From BRH-c25 sp041690515 (GTDB lineage: Bacteria; Bacillota; Clostridia; Lutisporales; Lutisporaceae), in the NCBI GenBank assembly GCA_041690515.1, contig JAWLHF010000049.1:1-23497 (forward strand): a stretch of 23,497 bases of DNA, given 5' to 3'. Positions 14,503-22,460 of the stretch are shown here, piece by piece. Numbering within the stretch: position 1 is the stretch's first letter; each line of letters begins with the position of its first letter. A program made the position numbers and the translations under genes. The notes beneath the pieces were generated by a model. It was not told the origin of the DNA. It ran no database searches and saw only the letters and a list, made by a program, of their open reading frames with translations.

Positions 14503-15558
14503 ATGGAAACTCTAACAAATGCTGTGAACAGCCTGGGCTATACCGCATATGCAATAATATGTGCAATTGCAGGCATATTTATCTTATCTTCTGTTTTCAT
14601 GTTCAGTATAAAGGGTAAATACAGAAAGCTGCAGAAGGATTTGAAATCGGCTGCAATGAAGAAGGACGGAGAATTCAGGAGCCAGGTACTGAGTGCCATA
14701 GTGGAGGAATATCGTATCATATCCATGGCAGCCAAAGGTGAGGTCAATACCCAATCTTTGGTGGAGAGGAATATCAATTCCAGGTTTGGTGGACTGAGAC
14801 TGGGAGAAAGGTTTGTTAAGAATTCAGTTTCAATGATGGTGGTTCTTGGTCTTATGGGAACCTTCTACGGCTTGACTCTTTCGGTAGGAAGGCTGGTAGA
14901 GCTACTAAATGCCGGTGGGAACAGCGAACTGCTTGTAAGTATGGAGTCTATAATTGGTGGATTGGTCTCTTCTGTAAAAGGTATGTCAGTGGCCTTCTCA
15001 ACGAGCCTTGCTGGTATAGGGGGATCTCTGCTCATAACTGTATTGGGAGTCCTTATTAATGTTGAAGAGGCAAGGCAGAGTATGATGGTTCAGCTTGAAG
15101 ACTATCTTGACAATATTGTGGAGCAGGAGCTCCTTCAATATAAGGAATCTGAGCTGAGCCGCATCAGTACGGCGATAATGACCTCCTTTGACGGTTTCTC
15201 CTGTAGGGTTGAGGATGTCCTCCGCAATAGTGTGCTGGATTTTTCGGACAAGCTGGCTAAGGCAAGTGTCAGTATAGAAAGTTCATCAAAATGCCTTGAG
15301 GATACTATAGAGAAATTTGAAGAGGCACTGGCGGTATTCAATAATAATACCAGGGATTTCAGCGAATTCAACTATAATTTGAAAGGAAACATAGAGAGGA
15401 TGGATGTGGCCTTTCTGAACTTAAGGGAATGTCTTGTAGAGACTGCAAGGATAATATCCTCAAATCAAAGGGTGATGAATGGTTTTACTGATGCTGTGCA
15501 GCAAGCCGCTGCAGCAATAAGCTCCGAAAAGGGAGATGTGCCCGGAGGAAGCAGATGA
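14503..15558 (+). CDS. MotA/TolQ/ExbB-like channel protein, ZorA-like
   Basis: A 351-residue membrane protein of the proton-channel motor family. A first helix lies at about 13-36. A second (107-135) carries VLGLMGTFYGLTLSVG, and a third (160-187) starts with VKGMSVAFSTSLAGIGGS. The GLMGTFYGL and GMSVAFSTSLAG motifs are those shared by ZorA and ExbB/MotA relatives. After the third helix comes a helical, polar tail (188-351) predicted to lie in the cytoplasm, shorter than the tail of described ZorA proteins. ATG follows GGGGTG. The next gene overlaps it as ATGA. It should form a ring around the helix of its partner and use ion flow for work. A ZorA-type identity is my inference; a general ExbB relative is the alternative. 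Confidence 0.8.
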   Translation: METLTNAVNSLGYTAYAIICAIAGIFILSSVFMFSIKGKYRKLQKDLKSAAMKKDGEFRSQVLSAIVEEYRIISMAAKGEVNTQSLVERNINSRFGGLRLGERFVKNSVSMMVVLGLMGTFYGLTLSVGRLVELLNAGGNSELLVSMESIIGGLVSSVKGMSVAFSTSLAGIGGSLLITVLGVLINVEEARQSMMVQLEDYLDNIVEQELLQYKESELSRISTAIMTSFDGFSCRVEDVLRNSVLDFSDKLAKASVSIESSSKCLEDTIEKFEEALAVFNNNTRDFSEFNYNLKGNIERMDVAFLNLRECLVETARIISSNQRVMNGFTDAVQQAAAAISSEKGDVPGGSR

Positions 15559-16457
15559 AAGCAAGGAGAAGGTATTTCGGCGGTGGAGCCCAGGCCTACG
15601 ATTTCTGGCCTTCCTTCACGGATGTGATGTCCACTCTGACACTGATATTATTCTTCCTTATGCTTCTGGCCTACCTTCAAAATATCATCTTCGGCAACAA
15701 CCTGGAGCATGCCAAACAGCAGTTGGAGATATCCAAGACGGATATAGCAAGTGCAGAAAGAGAGCTTAGGCTTATAAGGATGGAAACGGACAAGACCAAG
15801 GCAGCGCTGGAGTTGTCCCAGAAAGAGATAGAGAATCAAAGAGCTGTAATCTCAATGAGCAATGAAGAACTGAACAGACTCAGACAGAGGCTTCAAAGCA
15901 TAGCTTTTTTGAGGCTGGATGTGCTTAAGAAGGTCAAGGAGTCGGTGGAGCAGGAATTGGGACGCTACAACGATAAAGGACAGGAGCTTGTTTCTATAGG
16001 GAATAATGCAAACATAGTCATTAATGAGAGTCTGGTTTTTGCCTACAATTCATATACTCTTAAGCCGGAAGCCAAGATACTGCTCACACAGCTTTCTAAA
16101 GCCTTTGAGAGGGTGCTTGAAAATTCTGAGGTGAGAGAAAGCATAGATGCCATAAGTATTGACGGACATGCTGACAGCCTTGGGGATTCGGATTACAATA
16201 GGGAACTGTCTGCCAGAAGAGCCACGGAAGTAGTGAACTTCATGTTCAAGGCTAATCCTGATCTGGAGATCAAGTATGGGAAGTATTTTGCAGCCAATGG
16301 CTTTTCTGAATTCCGTCCGGTAAGTACGGGTACTGATGAGGAAAGCAGGGCAGCAAATAGAAGGATAGAGATATCAATAACAGTCAAGGATTCAAATATT
16401 CAGAAAGTGATTGAGAAGTATCTGTATGAGACAGAAGGTATTTTGGAAGGCAGATAA
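15555..16457 (+). CDS. OmpA/MotB-domain partner, ZorB-like
   Basis: A 300-residue protein with a short basic N-terminus, one membrane helix (about 17-41) and a coiled coil (about 47-115). An OmpA/MotB peptidoglycan-binding domain follows (about 150-292: IDGHADSLGDSDYNRELSARRA, AANGFSEFRPV, ANRRIEISI). The helix begins DFWPSFTDVMSTLTL: Asp23 is placed as the ion-carrying Asp of MotB and ZorB. GGAGG precedes the ATG, which overlaps the end of the ZorA-like gene, so the two are translationally coupled. The stop codon lies inside the following terminator. A plain MotB is unlikely, since no flagellar gene is near and the coiled coil is long. Anchoring to the wall outside the membrane is well supported; the force output is unknown. 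Confidence 0.84.
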   Translation: MKARRRYFGGGAQAYDFWPSFTDVMSTLTLILFFLMLLAYLQNIIFGNNLEHAKQQLEISKTDIASAERELRLIRMETDKTKAALELSQKEIENQRAVISMSNEELNRLRQRLQSIAFLRLDVLKKVKESVEQELGRYNDKGQELVSIGNNANIVINESLVFAYNSYTLKPEAKILLTQLSKAFERVLENSEVRESIDAISIDGHADSLGDSDYNRELSARRATEVVNFMFKANPDLEIKYGKYFAANGFSEFRPVSTGTDEESRAANRRIEISITVKDSNIQKVIEKYLYETEGILEGR

Positions 16458-16493
16458 ATATAAAAAACGGCATATGCCGTTTTTTATATTTAT
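16454..16493. terminator. Shared bidirectional terminator
   Basis: A perfect 20-bp palindrome without a loop gap (16454-16473 with 16474-16493) has A6 before and T6 after the CGGCATATGCCG core. It ends both the motor-like operon (plus) and the cold shock gene (minus), and contains the stop codon of the former. Confidence 0.9.
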
Positions 16494-16497
16494 AGTA

Positions 16498-16698
16498 TTA
16501 AATTTTCTCGACATTTGATGCCTGAGGCCCTCTTGTACCTTGCACAATTTCAAATTTGACCTGCTGACCCTCATTCAGACTCTTGAATCCTTCATCCTGT
16601 ATAGCAGAGAAGTGTACAAACACATCCTCGCCATCAGATACGGATATGAATCCGAAGCCCTTTTCAGCATTAAACCATTTTACTGTGCCTGTTTTCAT
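16498..16698 (-). CDS. Cold shock protein (CspA family)
   Basis: A 66-residue single-stranded nucleic acid binding beta-barrel. RNP1 (KGFGFI) and RNP2 (VFVHF) are both intact, in the usual frame MKTGTVKWFNAEKGFGFI. The ATG follows AGGAGGAT. The protein acts as an RNA chaperone. It is transcribed from a promoter just past the end of aroKB and has a leader of about 130 bases, in line with post-transcriptional control in this family. Confidence 0.96.
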   Translation of the reverse strand: MKTGTVKWFNAEKGFGFISVSDGEDVFVHFSAIQDEGFKSLNEGQQVKFEIVQGTRGPQASNVEKI

Positions 16699-16838
16699 TT
16701 ATATCCTCCTAAATGCTACACTACGTATACAACCATTGTCACGAGTACTACCATTTTCAAACATTTGTATGTTTATCTGAAGTTGATGTACAATCTTATG
16801 CCAAAACTGATTTGTATATTTCATGCCTTTTCATTAAT

Positions 16839-16868
16839 ATTATCTCCAGATCATAGCAAATCATTCAA
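16839..16868 (-). promoter_or_regulatory. Promoter of the cold shock gene
   Basis: Read on the minus strand: TTGAAT (16868-16863), 18-base spacer, GATAAT (16844-16839). The start would be near 16832, about 130 bases before the ATG, giving the long untranslated leader usual for cold shock genes. I see no second gene in the leader. Confidence 0.5.
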
Positions 16869-16871
16869 AAA

Positions 16872-18464
16872 TTAATCATTCTTAAGCTGTTCCAATGCAT
16901 CCATAAGCAAGCTCTCAGGCACTTCATCGTATATGCCCGCTTTTCCCAAAGCTTCGGGAAGCACAAACCTGAGATGGCCATTTTTAACTTTCTTATCATT
17001 TTCCATCAAATCCAGGACCTTATCCTTATCCATGGAGGGGAAACGGATAGGTAAGCCTGCGGCAGCAAGGAGCCTCCCCTGCCTTGACCGGTCATTTTCG
17101 CTTATGAGTCCCATGGCAGCAGCAATGAATGCTGCTCCTTCCATTCCCAGTGAGATAGCTTCTCCGTGGAGGAATTTCTTGTATTCGGTAGCGGCTTCAA
17201 TTGCATGGCCGATGGTATGGCCGTAGTTCAGAAGCAGCCTGAGTCCATTATCCTTTTCATCCTGTTGTACTATTGAAGCCTTTATGCTGCAGGATCTCCG
17301 GACTATTTCAGTTAAGACCTTCGGATTTAACTGAAGTATATCATTGATGGATTTTTCCAGATAATCAAAAAAGCCATTGTCGTATATGATTCCGTATTTT
17401 ATTACCTCTGCCAACCCGCTTATATATTCTCTGGGGGGAAGAGTGAAAAGGAAGAATATATCTGCCATGGTCATTTGGGGTTGGTAGAAGCTTCCTATAA
17501 GATTTTTGCCTTCCCTGTGGTTGATTGCTGTCTTGCCGCCTATGCTGCTGTCAACCTGTGCAAGCAGCGTAGTAGGTACCTGTACATAGGGTATGCCTCT
17601 CATGAATGTAGCGGATGCCAGACCTGACATGTCACCGATGACGCCCCCGCCGAAGCCTATTATCAGGCTGTCTTTTGACAAACGCATCAAAGCGGCTTTA
17701 TCATAAATCTGTGAAAGGCTGTCAATATTCTTATGCTCTTCTCCATTGGGTATGATGCACCAATCCAGCTGGTAATGACTGTCCAAAGCCCTCTGAAGCT
17801 TGCCTCCCCAAAGTTCGCGTATGGAGGGGTCTGATATTATGAGCACCTTTCCCTCAGGATGAAAGCTGCAAATGAATTTATATATATCTTCAACTACGCC
17901 GCTGCCTGATACAACTTCACAGGAAGCGTCTCCAAATTCCATACTAAATGAGCTGCTATGTTTTTCTGACTGGATGAAGCTTCTTATCCTTACAGCAACA
18001 TCATCAGGACTCATGCAGGAGGTATCTATTATAAGATCCCCCTCGTACAAACCTTGGCGGGAATTAAGGATCCTGTCTATCTCATGCTGCGGGTTCTCTA
18101 CATCCAATAAAGGCCTTGCACCGGTACTGCCCACCCTTTTCAATATCACTTCAGGGGTCGCTTTAAGGCTGATTATTATGCAGTTTTTCCTTAGATTCTC
18201 CATATTACCCGGGGAAAGGACCACACCCCCTCCGGTAGCTATGACACAACCGGTACATTGTGACAGTTCTTTTATCACGGTACTCTCCAAATCTCTGAAA
18301 TAGCTTTCTCCATGACAGTTGAATATGTCCTTTACAGAACAGCCCTCTTTTCTTTCTATTTCCTCATCACTGTCAACAAATTGTAAATCCAACATTTCAG
18401 AGAGGAGCTTTCCCGCAGTGCTTTTTCCTGTGCCCATAAAGCCTATTAATGCAATATTCTTCAT
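16872..18464 (-). CDS. aroKB: Bifunctional shikimate kinase / 3-dehydroquinate synthase
   Basis: A 530-residue fusion of two shikimate-pathway enzymes. Residues 1-167 are shikimate kinase: Walker A GFMGTGKST (8-16), VDSDEEIE, RDLE and ATGGG (76-80). Residues 175-530 are dehydroquinate synthase: PNGEEHK, FGGGVIGDMSGLASATFMRG, VPTTLLAQVDSSIGGKTAIN and LNYGHTIGHAIE. The order is kinase first, although the kinase reaction comes later in the pathway. A fusion in the same order is known in Thermotoga. The ATG lies one base after the aroC stop, with AAGGGG inside the end of aroC, so the two are coupled. Both catalytic halves look intact. Confidence 0.95.
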   Translation of the reverse strand: MKNIALIGFMGTGKSTAGKLLSEMLDLQFVDSDEEIERKEGCSVKDIFNCHGESYFRDLESTVIKELSQCTGCVIATGGGVVLSPGNMENLRKNCIIISLKATPEVILKRVGSTGARPLLDVENPQHEIDRILNSRQGLYEGDLIIDTSCMSPDDVAVRIRSFIQSEKHSSSFSMEFGDASCEVVSGSGVVEDIYKFICSFHPEGKVLIISDPSIRELWGGKLQRALDSHYQLDWCIIPNGEEHKNIDSLSQIYDKAALMRLSKDSLIIGFGGGVIGDMSGLASATFMRGIPYVQVPTTLLAQVDSSIGGKTAINHREGKNLIGSFYQPQMTMADIFFLFTLPPREYISGLAEVIKYGIIYDNGFFDYLEKSINDILQLNPKVLTEIVRRSCSIKASIVQQDEKDNGLRLLLNYGHTIGHAIEAATEYKKFLHGEAISLGMEGAAFIAAAMGLISENDRSRQGRLLAAAGLPIRFPSMDKDKVLDLMENDKKVKNGHLRFVLPEALGKAGIYDEVPESLLMDALEQLKND

Positions 18465-18465
18465 A

Positions 18466-19620
18466 TCATATACCCCTTACATATTCCATGTAACTGCTGT
18501 AGTTTGTCAGCATTTCTTCAAGGCTGTCTCCGCCGAACTTTTCTATGAATGAGGCTGCAAGCTCAAGGCTTGCAGCTGCCTCCCCAACTATTGAGGCTGC
18601 AGGTACTGCGCAGACATCAGAACGTTCAATGCCGGCAGGGAAAACCTCCTTGGTAAGGAGATCCACGCTTTGCAGAGGCTTTGAAAGGGTTGGGATGGGC
18701 TTCATAGCACAGGTTATCAGGATATCCTCACCGTTGGACATTCCACCTTCTATGCCCCCCGCATTGTTTGAGCTTCTGTAAAAACCGGCATTGTAGGATA
18801 TTCCGTCATGAACTTTGGAACCGGGGAGCTGTGCGGCTTCAAAACCTGCACCTATTTCCACCCCTTTGATGCCCGGGATGCTCATCATCCCTCGTGATAA
18901 TCCGGCATCAAGCCGTCTGTCCCAATGCACATGGGATCCGATACCCGGCGGCACATTTTTTACTATAATCCTAAAGGTGCCTCCTATAGAGTCACCTGAT
19001 GCTTTAGCTGCATCTATGGCTTTTATCATAAGTGTTTCAGTATCTTTGTTTGGGCACCTTGCCGGAGAAGCTTCGATAAAGCTCAATATCTCCGGAGTAA
19101 GATTCGGCTGATGCTTAAGATATACATCTCCAATAGAAAGTACATAGCTATATATCTTAACTTCAAAGCTCTCCAGAAGCGCTAAAGCAACAGAGCCTGC
19201 CGCAGTTTTTATGGCGGTCTCCCTTGCACTAGCCCGTTCCAGAATGTTTCTCATGTCTTTATGCCGGTATTTTATACTTCCTGAAAGGTCTGCATGACCT
19301 GGTCGGGGCTTTGTCAAAGCCTTCTCGTACTCGGCATCGGTATTTGAAACGCTCATGATCTCTGTCCAGTTTTTGTGGTCATGGTTATATATCACTAGAC
19401 ATACAGGGCTTCCTATGGTTCTGCCGTGCCTTACACCTGCAGTTATCTCCACTTGATCCTGCTCAAGCTTCATTCGGCCGCCTCTGCCGTAGCCCAGCTG
19501 CCTTCTGTACAGATGTTTGTTTATATATTCCTCGCTGATTTCAATTCCGGAAGGGAGTCCTTCTATTATGGCTGTAAGGCATTTTCCATGGGATTCTCCG
19601 GCTGTCAGGAACCTTAACAT
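18466..19620 (-). CDS. aroC: Chorismate synthase
   Basis: This enzyme makes chorismate from EPSP with reduced FMN. The 384-residue protein begins MLRFLTAGESHGKCLTAIIEGLP, the family signature, and has GRGGRMKLE, RPGHADLSGSIKYRHKDMRNILERASARETA and GIEGGMSNGEDI. The ATG follows GAGGTGAT. It leads the minus-strand operon aroC-aroKB, divergent from aroA with 139 bases between them. The aro gene grouping leaves a complete route from DAHP only partly covered: aroD/aroE and DAHP synthase are not in the window. Confidence 0.97.
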   Translation of the reverse strand: MLRFLTAGESHGKCLTAIIEGLPSGIEISEEYINKHLYRRQLGYGRGGRMKLEQDQVEITAGVRHGRTIGSPVCLVIYNHDHKNWTEIMSVSNTDAEYEKALTKPRPGHADLSGSIKYRHKDMRNILERASARETAIKTAAGSVALALLESFEVKIYSYVLSIGDVYLKHQPNLTPEILSFIEASPARCPNKDTETLMIKAIDAAKASGDSIGGTFRIIVKNVPPGIGSHVHWDRRLDAGLSRGMMSIPGIKGVEIGAGFEAAQLPGSKVHDGISYNAGFYRSSNNAGGIEGGMSNGEDILITCAMKPIPTLSKPLQSVDLLTKEVFPAGIERSDVCAVPAASIVGEAAASLELAASFIEKFGGDSLEEMLTNYSSYMEYVRGI

Positions 19621-19759
19621 AGTATCACCTCAGTCTTTTGATGTTTCATATATATTATCACATATTATGGCAAAAAGGTGTATTTTTCTATGATGTTTTG
19701 TGACATAATTAGTTTATTGAATAAGTAATAATTTTATTTAGTAATAGAGGGGGATAAAA

Positions 19760-21037
19760 ATGACAGTCAAATCCATCCATAAAAAGCTGAAAGGCATAAT
19801 AGAAGTACCCGGGGATAAGTCGATATCTCACCGGGCAGTCATGCTTTCGGGCATAGGCAGGGGTAAAAGCCTTGTAAGGGGATTTCTGCGAAGTGATGAC
19901 TGTATGAGTACGATAAGCTGCCTGAAATCTATGGGAATCACCATTGAAGAAGAAGGAAAGGATATTGTTGTCTTCGGAGGAGGGCTTCATGGACTTCGAA
20001 AGCCTGAACAGGTATTGAACGCAGGCAATTCAGGTACGACCATGAGGCTTATGTCCGGGATTCTGTCAGGACAGGAGTTTTCCAGCATTATAACAGGAGA
20101 TGATTCCCTTAGAAAACGACCCATGTCACGGATCATAGTACCTCTGCGTCAAATGGGAGCGCTGATAGAGGGGACAGGGGAAGGCGGTTATGCACCTTTG
20201 AAAATAAGTGGAGGAAAGCTCAGAGGAATAGAGTATGAGCTTCCCATCCCAAGTGCCCAGGTAAAATCGGCAGTACTGCTAGCAGGGATGTACTGTGAGG
20301 GTGTTACCAAAGTGACGGAGACTGTCCCTTCAAGGGACCACACGGAGATCATGCTTGGATATCTGGGAGCAGAAATAAATGTATCCGGAAATACAATAAG
20401 AATATCAAAGTCTGAGCTTATAGGTAACCGGCTGGATATACCCGGGGATATATCCTCGGCAGCCTTCTTTATTGCGGCAGCAGCTGCAATGCCCGGCTCA
20501 GAGCTTGTTGTGAAGTCGGTAGGCATCAATCCCACAAGGACGGGTATAATAGATGTGCTTCTGGAAATGGGGGCGGATATAAGCTTTGACAACCTTAGAA
20601 GCATGTGCGGAGAGGCTGTGGCAGATATAGTGGTCCGCGGCAGGCAGCTGCACGGTATAGCGATATCCGGAGACGTCATTCCAAGAATGATAGATGAAGT
20701 ACCTGTGCTGGCGGTAATTGCAGCTGTGGCAGAAGGTACAACAGTGATAACAGGAGCAGCTGAACTTAAGGTCAAGGAGTCTGACAGGATATCTGCAATG
20801 GTAAGCCAGCTTGGAAGGCTTGGAGTAAAAATCAAAGAACTGGAAGACGGCATGGAGATAACAGGCCCTAATACAATAAAAGGGGGAGAGGCAGAAAGCT
20901 TCGGAGACCATAGGATAGCTATGGCAATGGCAATATGCAGTCTATTTGCAGAGGGTGATATAAGAATAAAAGGCAGGGAAGCGGTATCCATATCCTTCCC
21001 GGGATTTTTTGAGATGCTGTCGGATGTAGTAGTCTGA
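19760..21037 (+). CDS. aroA: 5-enolpyruvylshikimate-3-phosphate synthase, class II type
   Basis: The enzyme joins shikimate-3P and PEP. The 425-residue protein has GDKSISHRAVMLS, NAGNSGTTMRLMSG, SAQVKSAVLLAG, RDHTE, NPTRTG and ESFGDHRIAMA. It carries the four motifs usually given for class II enzymes (RxHxE, GDKS-type, SAQxK, NxTR), and the class I NAGTAMRP segment is replaced by NSGTTMRLM. Class II enzymes are often tolerant of glyphosate; here this is inferred from the motifs only. The ATG follows AGAGGGGG. It diverges from aroC. Confidence 0.96.
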   Translation: MTVKSIHKKLKGIIEVPGDKSISHRAVMLSGIGRGKSLVRGFLRSDDCMSTISCLKSMGITIEEEGKDIVVFGGGLHGLRKPEQVLNAGNSGTTMRLMSGILSGQEFSSIITGDDSLRKRPMSRIIVPLRQMGALIEGTGEGGYAPLKISGGKLRGIEYELPIPSAQVKSAVLLAGMYCEGVTKVTETVPSRDHTEIMLGYLGAEINVSGNTIRISKSELIGNRLDIPGDISSAAFFIAAAAAMPGSELVVKSVGINPTRTGIIDVLLEMGADISFDNLRSMCGEAVADIVVRGRQLHGIAISGDVIPRMIDEVPVLAVIAAVAEGTTVITGAAELKVKESDRISAMVSQLGRLGVKIKELEDGMEITGPNTIKGGEAESFGDHRIAMAMAICSLFAEGDIRIKGREAVSISFPGFFEMLSDVVV

Positions 21038-21062
21038 AAAATGCATACCTATTTGCAGCTAT

Positions 21063-21095
21063 AAAAAAGAGCCCTGCAAATTTCTCTTGCAGAGC
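21063..21095 (-). terminator. Terminator of the cyclophilin gene
   Basis: On the minus strand, GCTCTGCAA and TTGCAGGGC (one mismatch) form a stem around a 7-base loop, followed by TCTTTTTTA. It lies 22 bases past the ppiase stop. The same hairpin lies between the convergent aroA and ppiase genes and may slow aroA transcripts too. Confidence 0.65.
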
Positions 21096-21117
21096 ATCTT
21101 TCTTGAGAATTTCATAG

Positions 21118-21642
21118 CTATTCAATTATCTCAGGCTCTTCGTATTTTACTCCTTTTGTATCTACTGTGACTTTCTTCATTACCTGATCCTCAAGGGGTT
21201 TGTCGGAATAATCCCTTTTTACTGCTACTATTTTGTCCGCTGCTTCTATGCCTTCTATGACCTTTCCAAAGGCGGCATACTGTCCGTCCAGATGCGGTGC
21301 ATCGGCTACCATGATAAAGAACTGTGATCCTGCAGAGTTGGGCGACATGGACCGAGCCATGGATATGACTCCCTTCTCATGCTTCAGATTGTTTTCAAAA
21401 CCATTGGACTTGAACTCGCCCTTTATGCTGTAACCGGGGCCTCCTGTACCTACTCCTTCAGGATCTCCTCCCTGTATCATAAAACCGGGGATTACCCTGT
21501 GAAATATCAAGCCGTCATAAAAGCCTTTATCTGCTATGGATATAAAGTTCCTGACAGTATTGGGGGCTATGTCCGGGTATAGCTCTACCTTCATGATATC
21601 TCCGTTTTCCATCTCGATTGTTGCAATTGGATTGTTGCTCAT
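21118..21642 (-). CDS. Cyclophilin-type peptidyl-prolyl isomerase
   Basis: A 174-residue cytoplasmic cyclophilin that speeds proline isomerisation in folding. It shows FHRVIPGFMIQGGD with the catalytic Arg (49), SAGSQFFIM and LDGQYAAFGKVIEG; the tryptophan used by human cyclophilin A is His here (HLDG), as in many bacterial forms. I chose the ATG at 21642 because AAAGGA lies 8 bases upstream; an ATG three codons earlier overlaps that site. There is no signal peptide. It follows tlpA on the same strand but has its own promoter. Confidence 0.95.
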   Translation of the reverse strand: MSNNPIATIEMENGDIMKVELYPDIAPNTVRNFISIADKGFYDGLIFHRVIPGFMIQGGDPEGVGTGGPGYSIKGEFKSNGFENNLKHEKGVISMARSMSPNSAGSQFFIMVADAPHLDGQYAAFGKVIEGIEAADKIVAVKRDYSDKPLEDQVMKKVTVDTKGVKYEEPEIIE

Positions 21643-21674
21643 GTAATTCATCCTTTCTGTTGTTCTTCCTAAGT

Positions 21675-21703
21675 ATTATACGATATTTAATCCAGATTAT
21701 TAA
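21675..21703 (-). promoter_or_regulatory. Promoter of the cyclophilin gene
   Basis: Minus strand: TTAATA (21703-21698), 17-base spacer, TATAAT (21680-21675). The -35 box and most of the spacer lie within the last codons of tlpA. The start near 21668 gives a leader of about 26 bases. Confidence 0.6.
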
Positions 21704-22370
21704 CATATTCCTTCATGGACTCAAGAGGGATGGCTCCGGTGACTCCGTCGACAAGATAGCCTTCTGAGTTTATGAAATAAGAGGTGGGTATCCCGGAGAC
21801 CTGATATAATTGGGAGACAGTACCCTTTACATCCAACAGTACAGGGAAATTGTAATTGTTGTCTGCTATAAAGCTTTCCACTGTCTTTTTATCCTCTCCT
21901 ACATTCACTGCAAGTATCACCAGATCAGTATCCTTTGTTTCCTGGTACAGCTTTTCGATGTCCGGCATCTCCGCCTTACAGGGAGGGCACCAGGTAGCCC
22001 AGAAATTGAGGAAGATCTTTTTTCCCTTTAGTCCGCTTAATGAGATTTTGCTTCCGGTGAGATCCTCCAACTCAAAATCGTAGTCTTTCATCAGATTTAT
22101 TTTTGAAGTATCCTGCTGGTTCTCAGACTCGTTATTTTCTTCAGCTGCTGTGGAATCAGAAGAAGGAGTTTCCTGTCCCCCTTGCTGATCATCAGATCCT
22201 TTACTTTCTTCAGCTGCTGCAGCGTCGGAAGCGGGAGCCTCCTGCTCTGTCTGCTGATAAGGGGGAGGGTCGATTATTGACTGTGGTTTGGCACTGAAGT
22301 TTCTGGTTGTTAATATTGCTACAACAACAAGTATTGCAGCAATGGTCCAAATAATCACATTCTTTTTCAT
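21687..22370 (-). CDS. TlpA/ResA-like membrane-anchored thiol-disulfide oxidoreductase
   Basis: A 227-residue extracytoplasmic thioredoxin-fold protein. Residues 5-22 form a membrane anchor or signal sequence without a lipobox Cys. A low-complexity acidic linker (40-90) includes two copies of a 23-residue unit (43-65 and 66-88; QE-P-SD--AAEE pattern). The thioredoxin domain follows (97-227) with active site FWATWCPPC (Cys128, Cys131), an insert-type TlpA helix region and the cis-Pro segment SGIPTSYF. It likely reduces disulfides or persulfides outside the membrane, with electrons from CcdA encoded just upstream. The ATG at 22370 follows GGAG. Confidence 0.92.
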   Translation of the reverse strand: MKKNVIIWTIAAILVVVAILTTRNFSAKPQSIIDPPPYQQTEQEAPASDAAAAEESKGSDDQQGGQETPSSDSTAAEENNESENQQDTSKINLMKDYDFELEDLTGSKISLSGLKGKKIFLNFWATWCPPCKAEMPDIEKLYQETKDTDLVILAVNVGEDKKTVESFIADNNYNFPVLLDVKGTVSQLYQVSGIPTSYFINSEGYLVDGVTGAIPLESMKEYVNNLD

Positions 22371-22460
22371 AAATAATTCTCCATTTCATATATTTAGCAA
22401 ATGGCATTTTGTTTTAATTAACTATTAGTGAAGCGTATTTCTTGATATTTATAATACCAT

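Noticed and set aside
14503..16457. Flagellar MotA-MotB
   Set aside because: No flagellar or chemotaxis gene is in the window, the channel protein has a long tail and the partner a long coiled coil, unlike the standard stator.
19621..19759. Promoters for the divergent aroC and aroA genes
   Set aside because: Several AT-rich matches exist on both strands, but none has both boxes with good spacing, so I list none.
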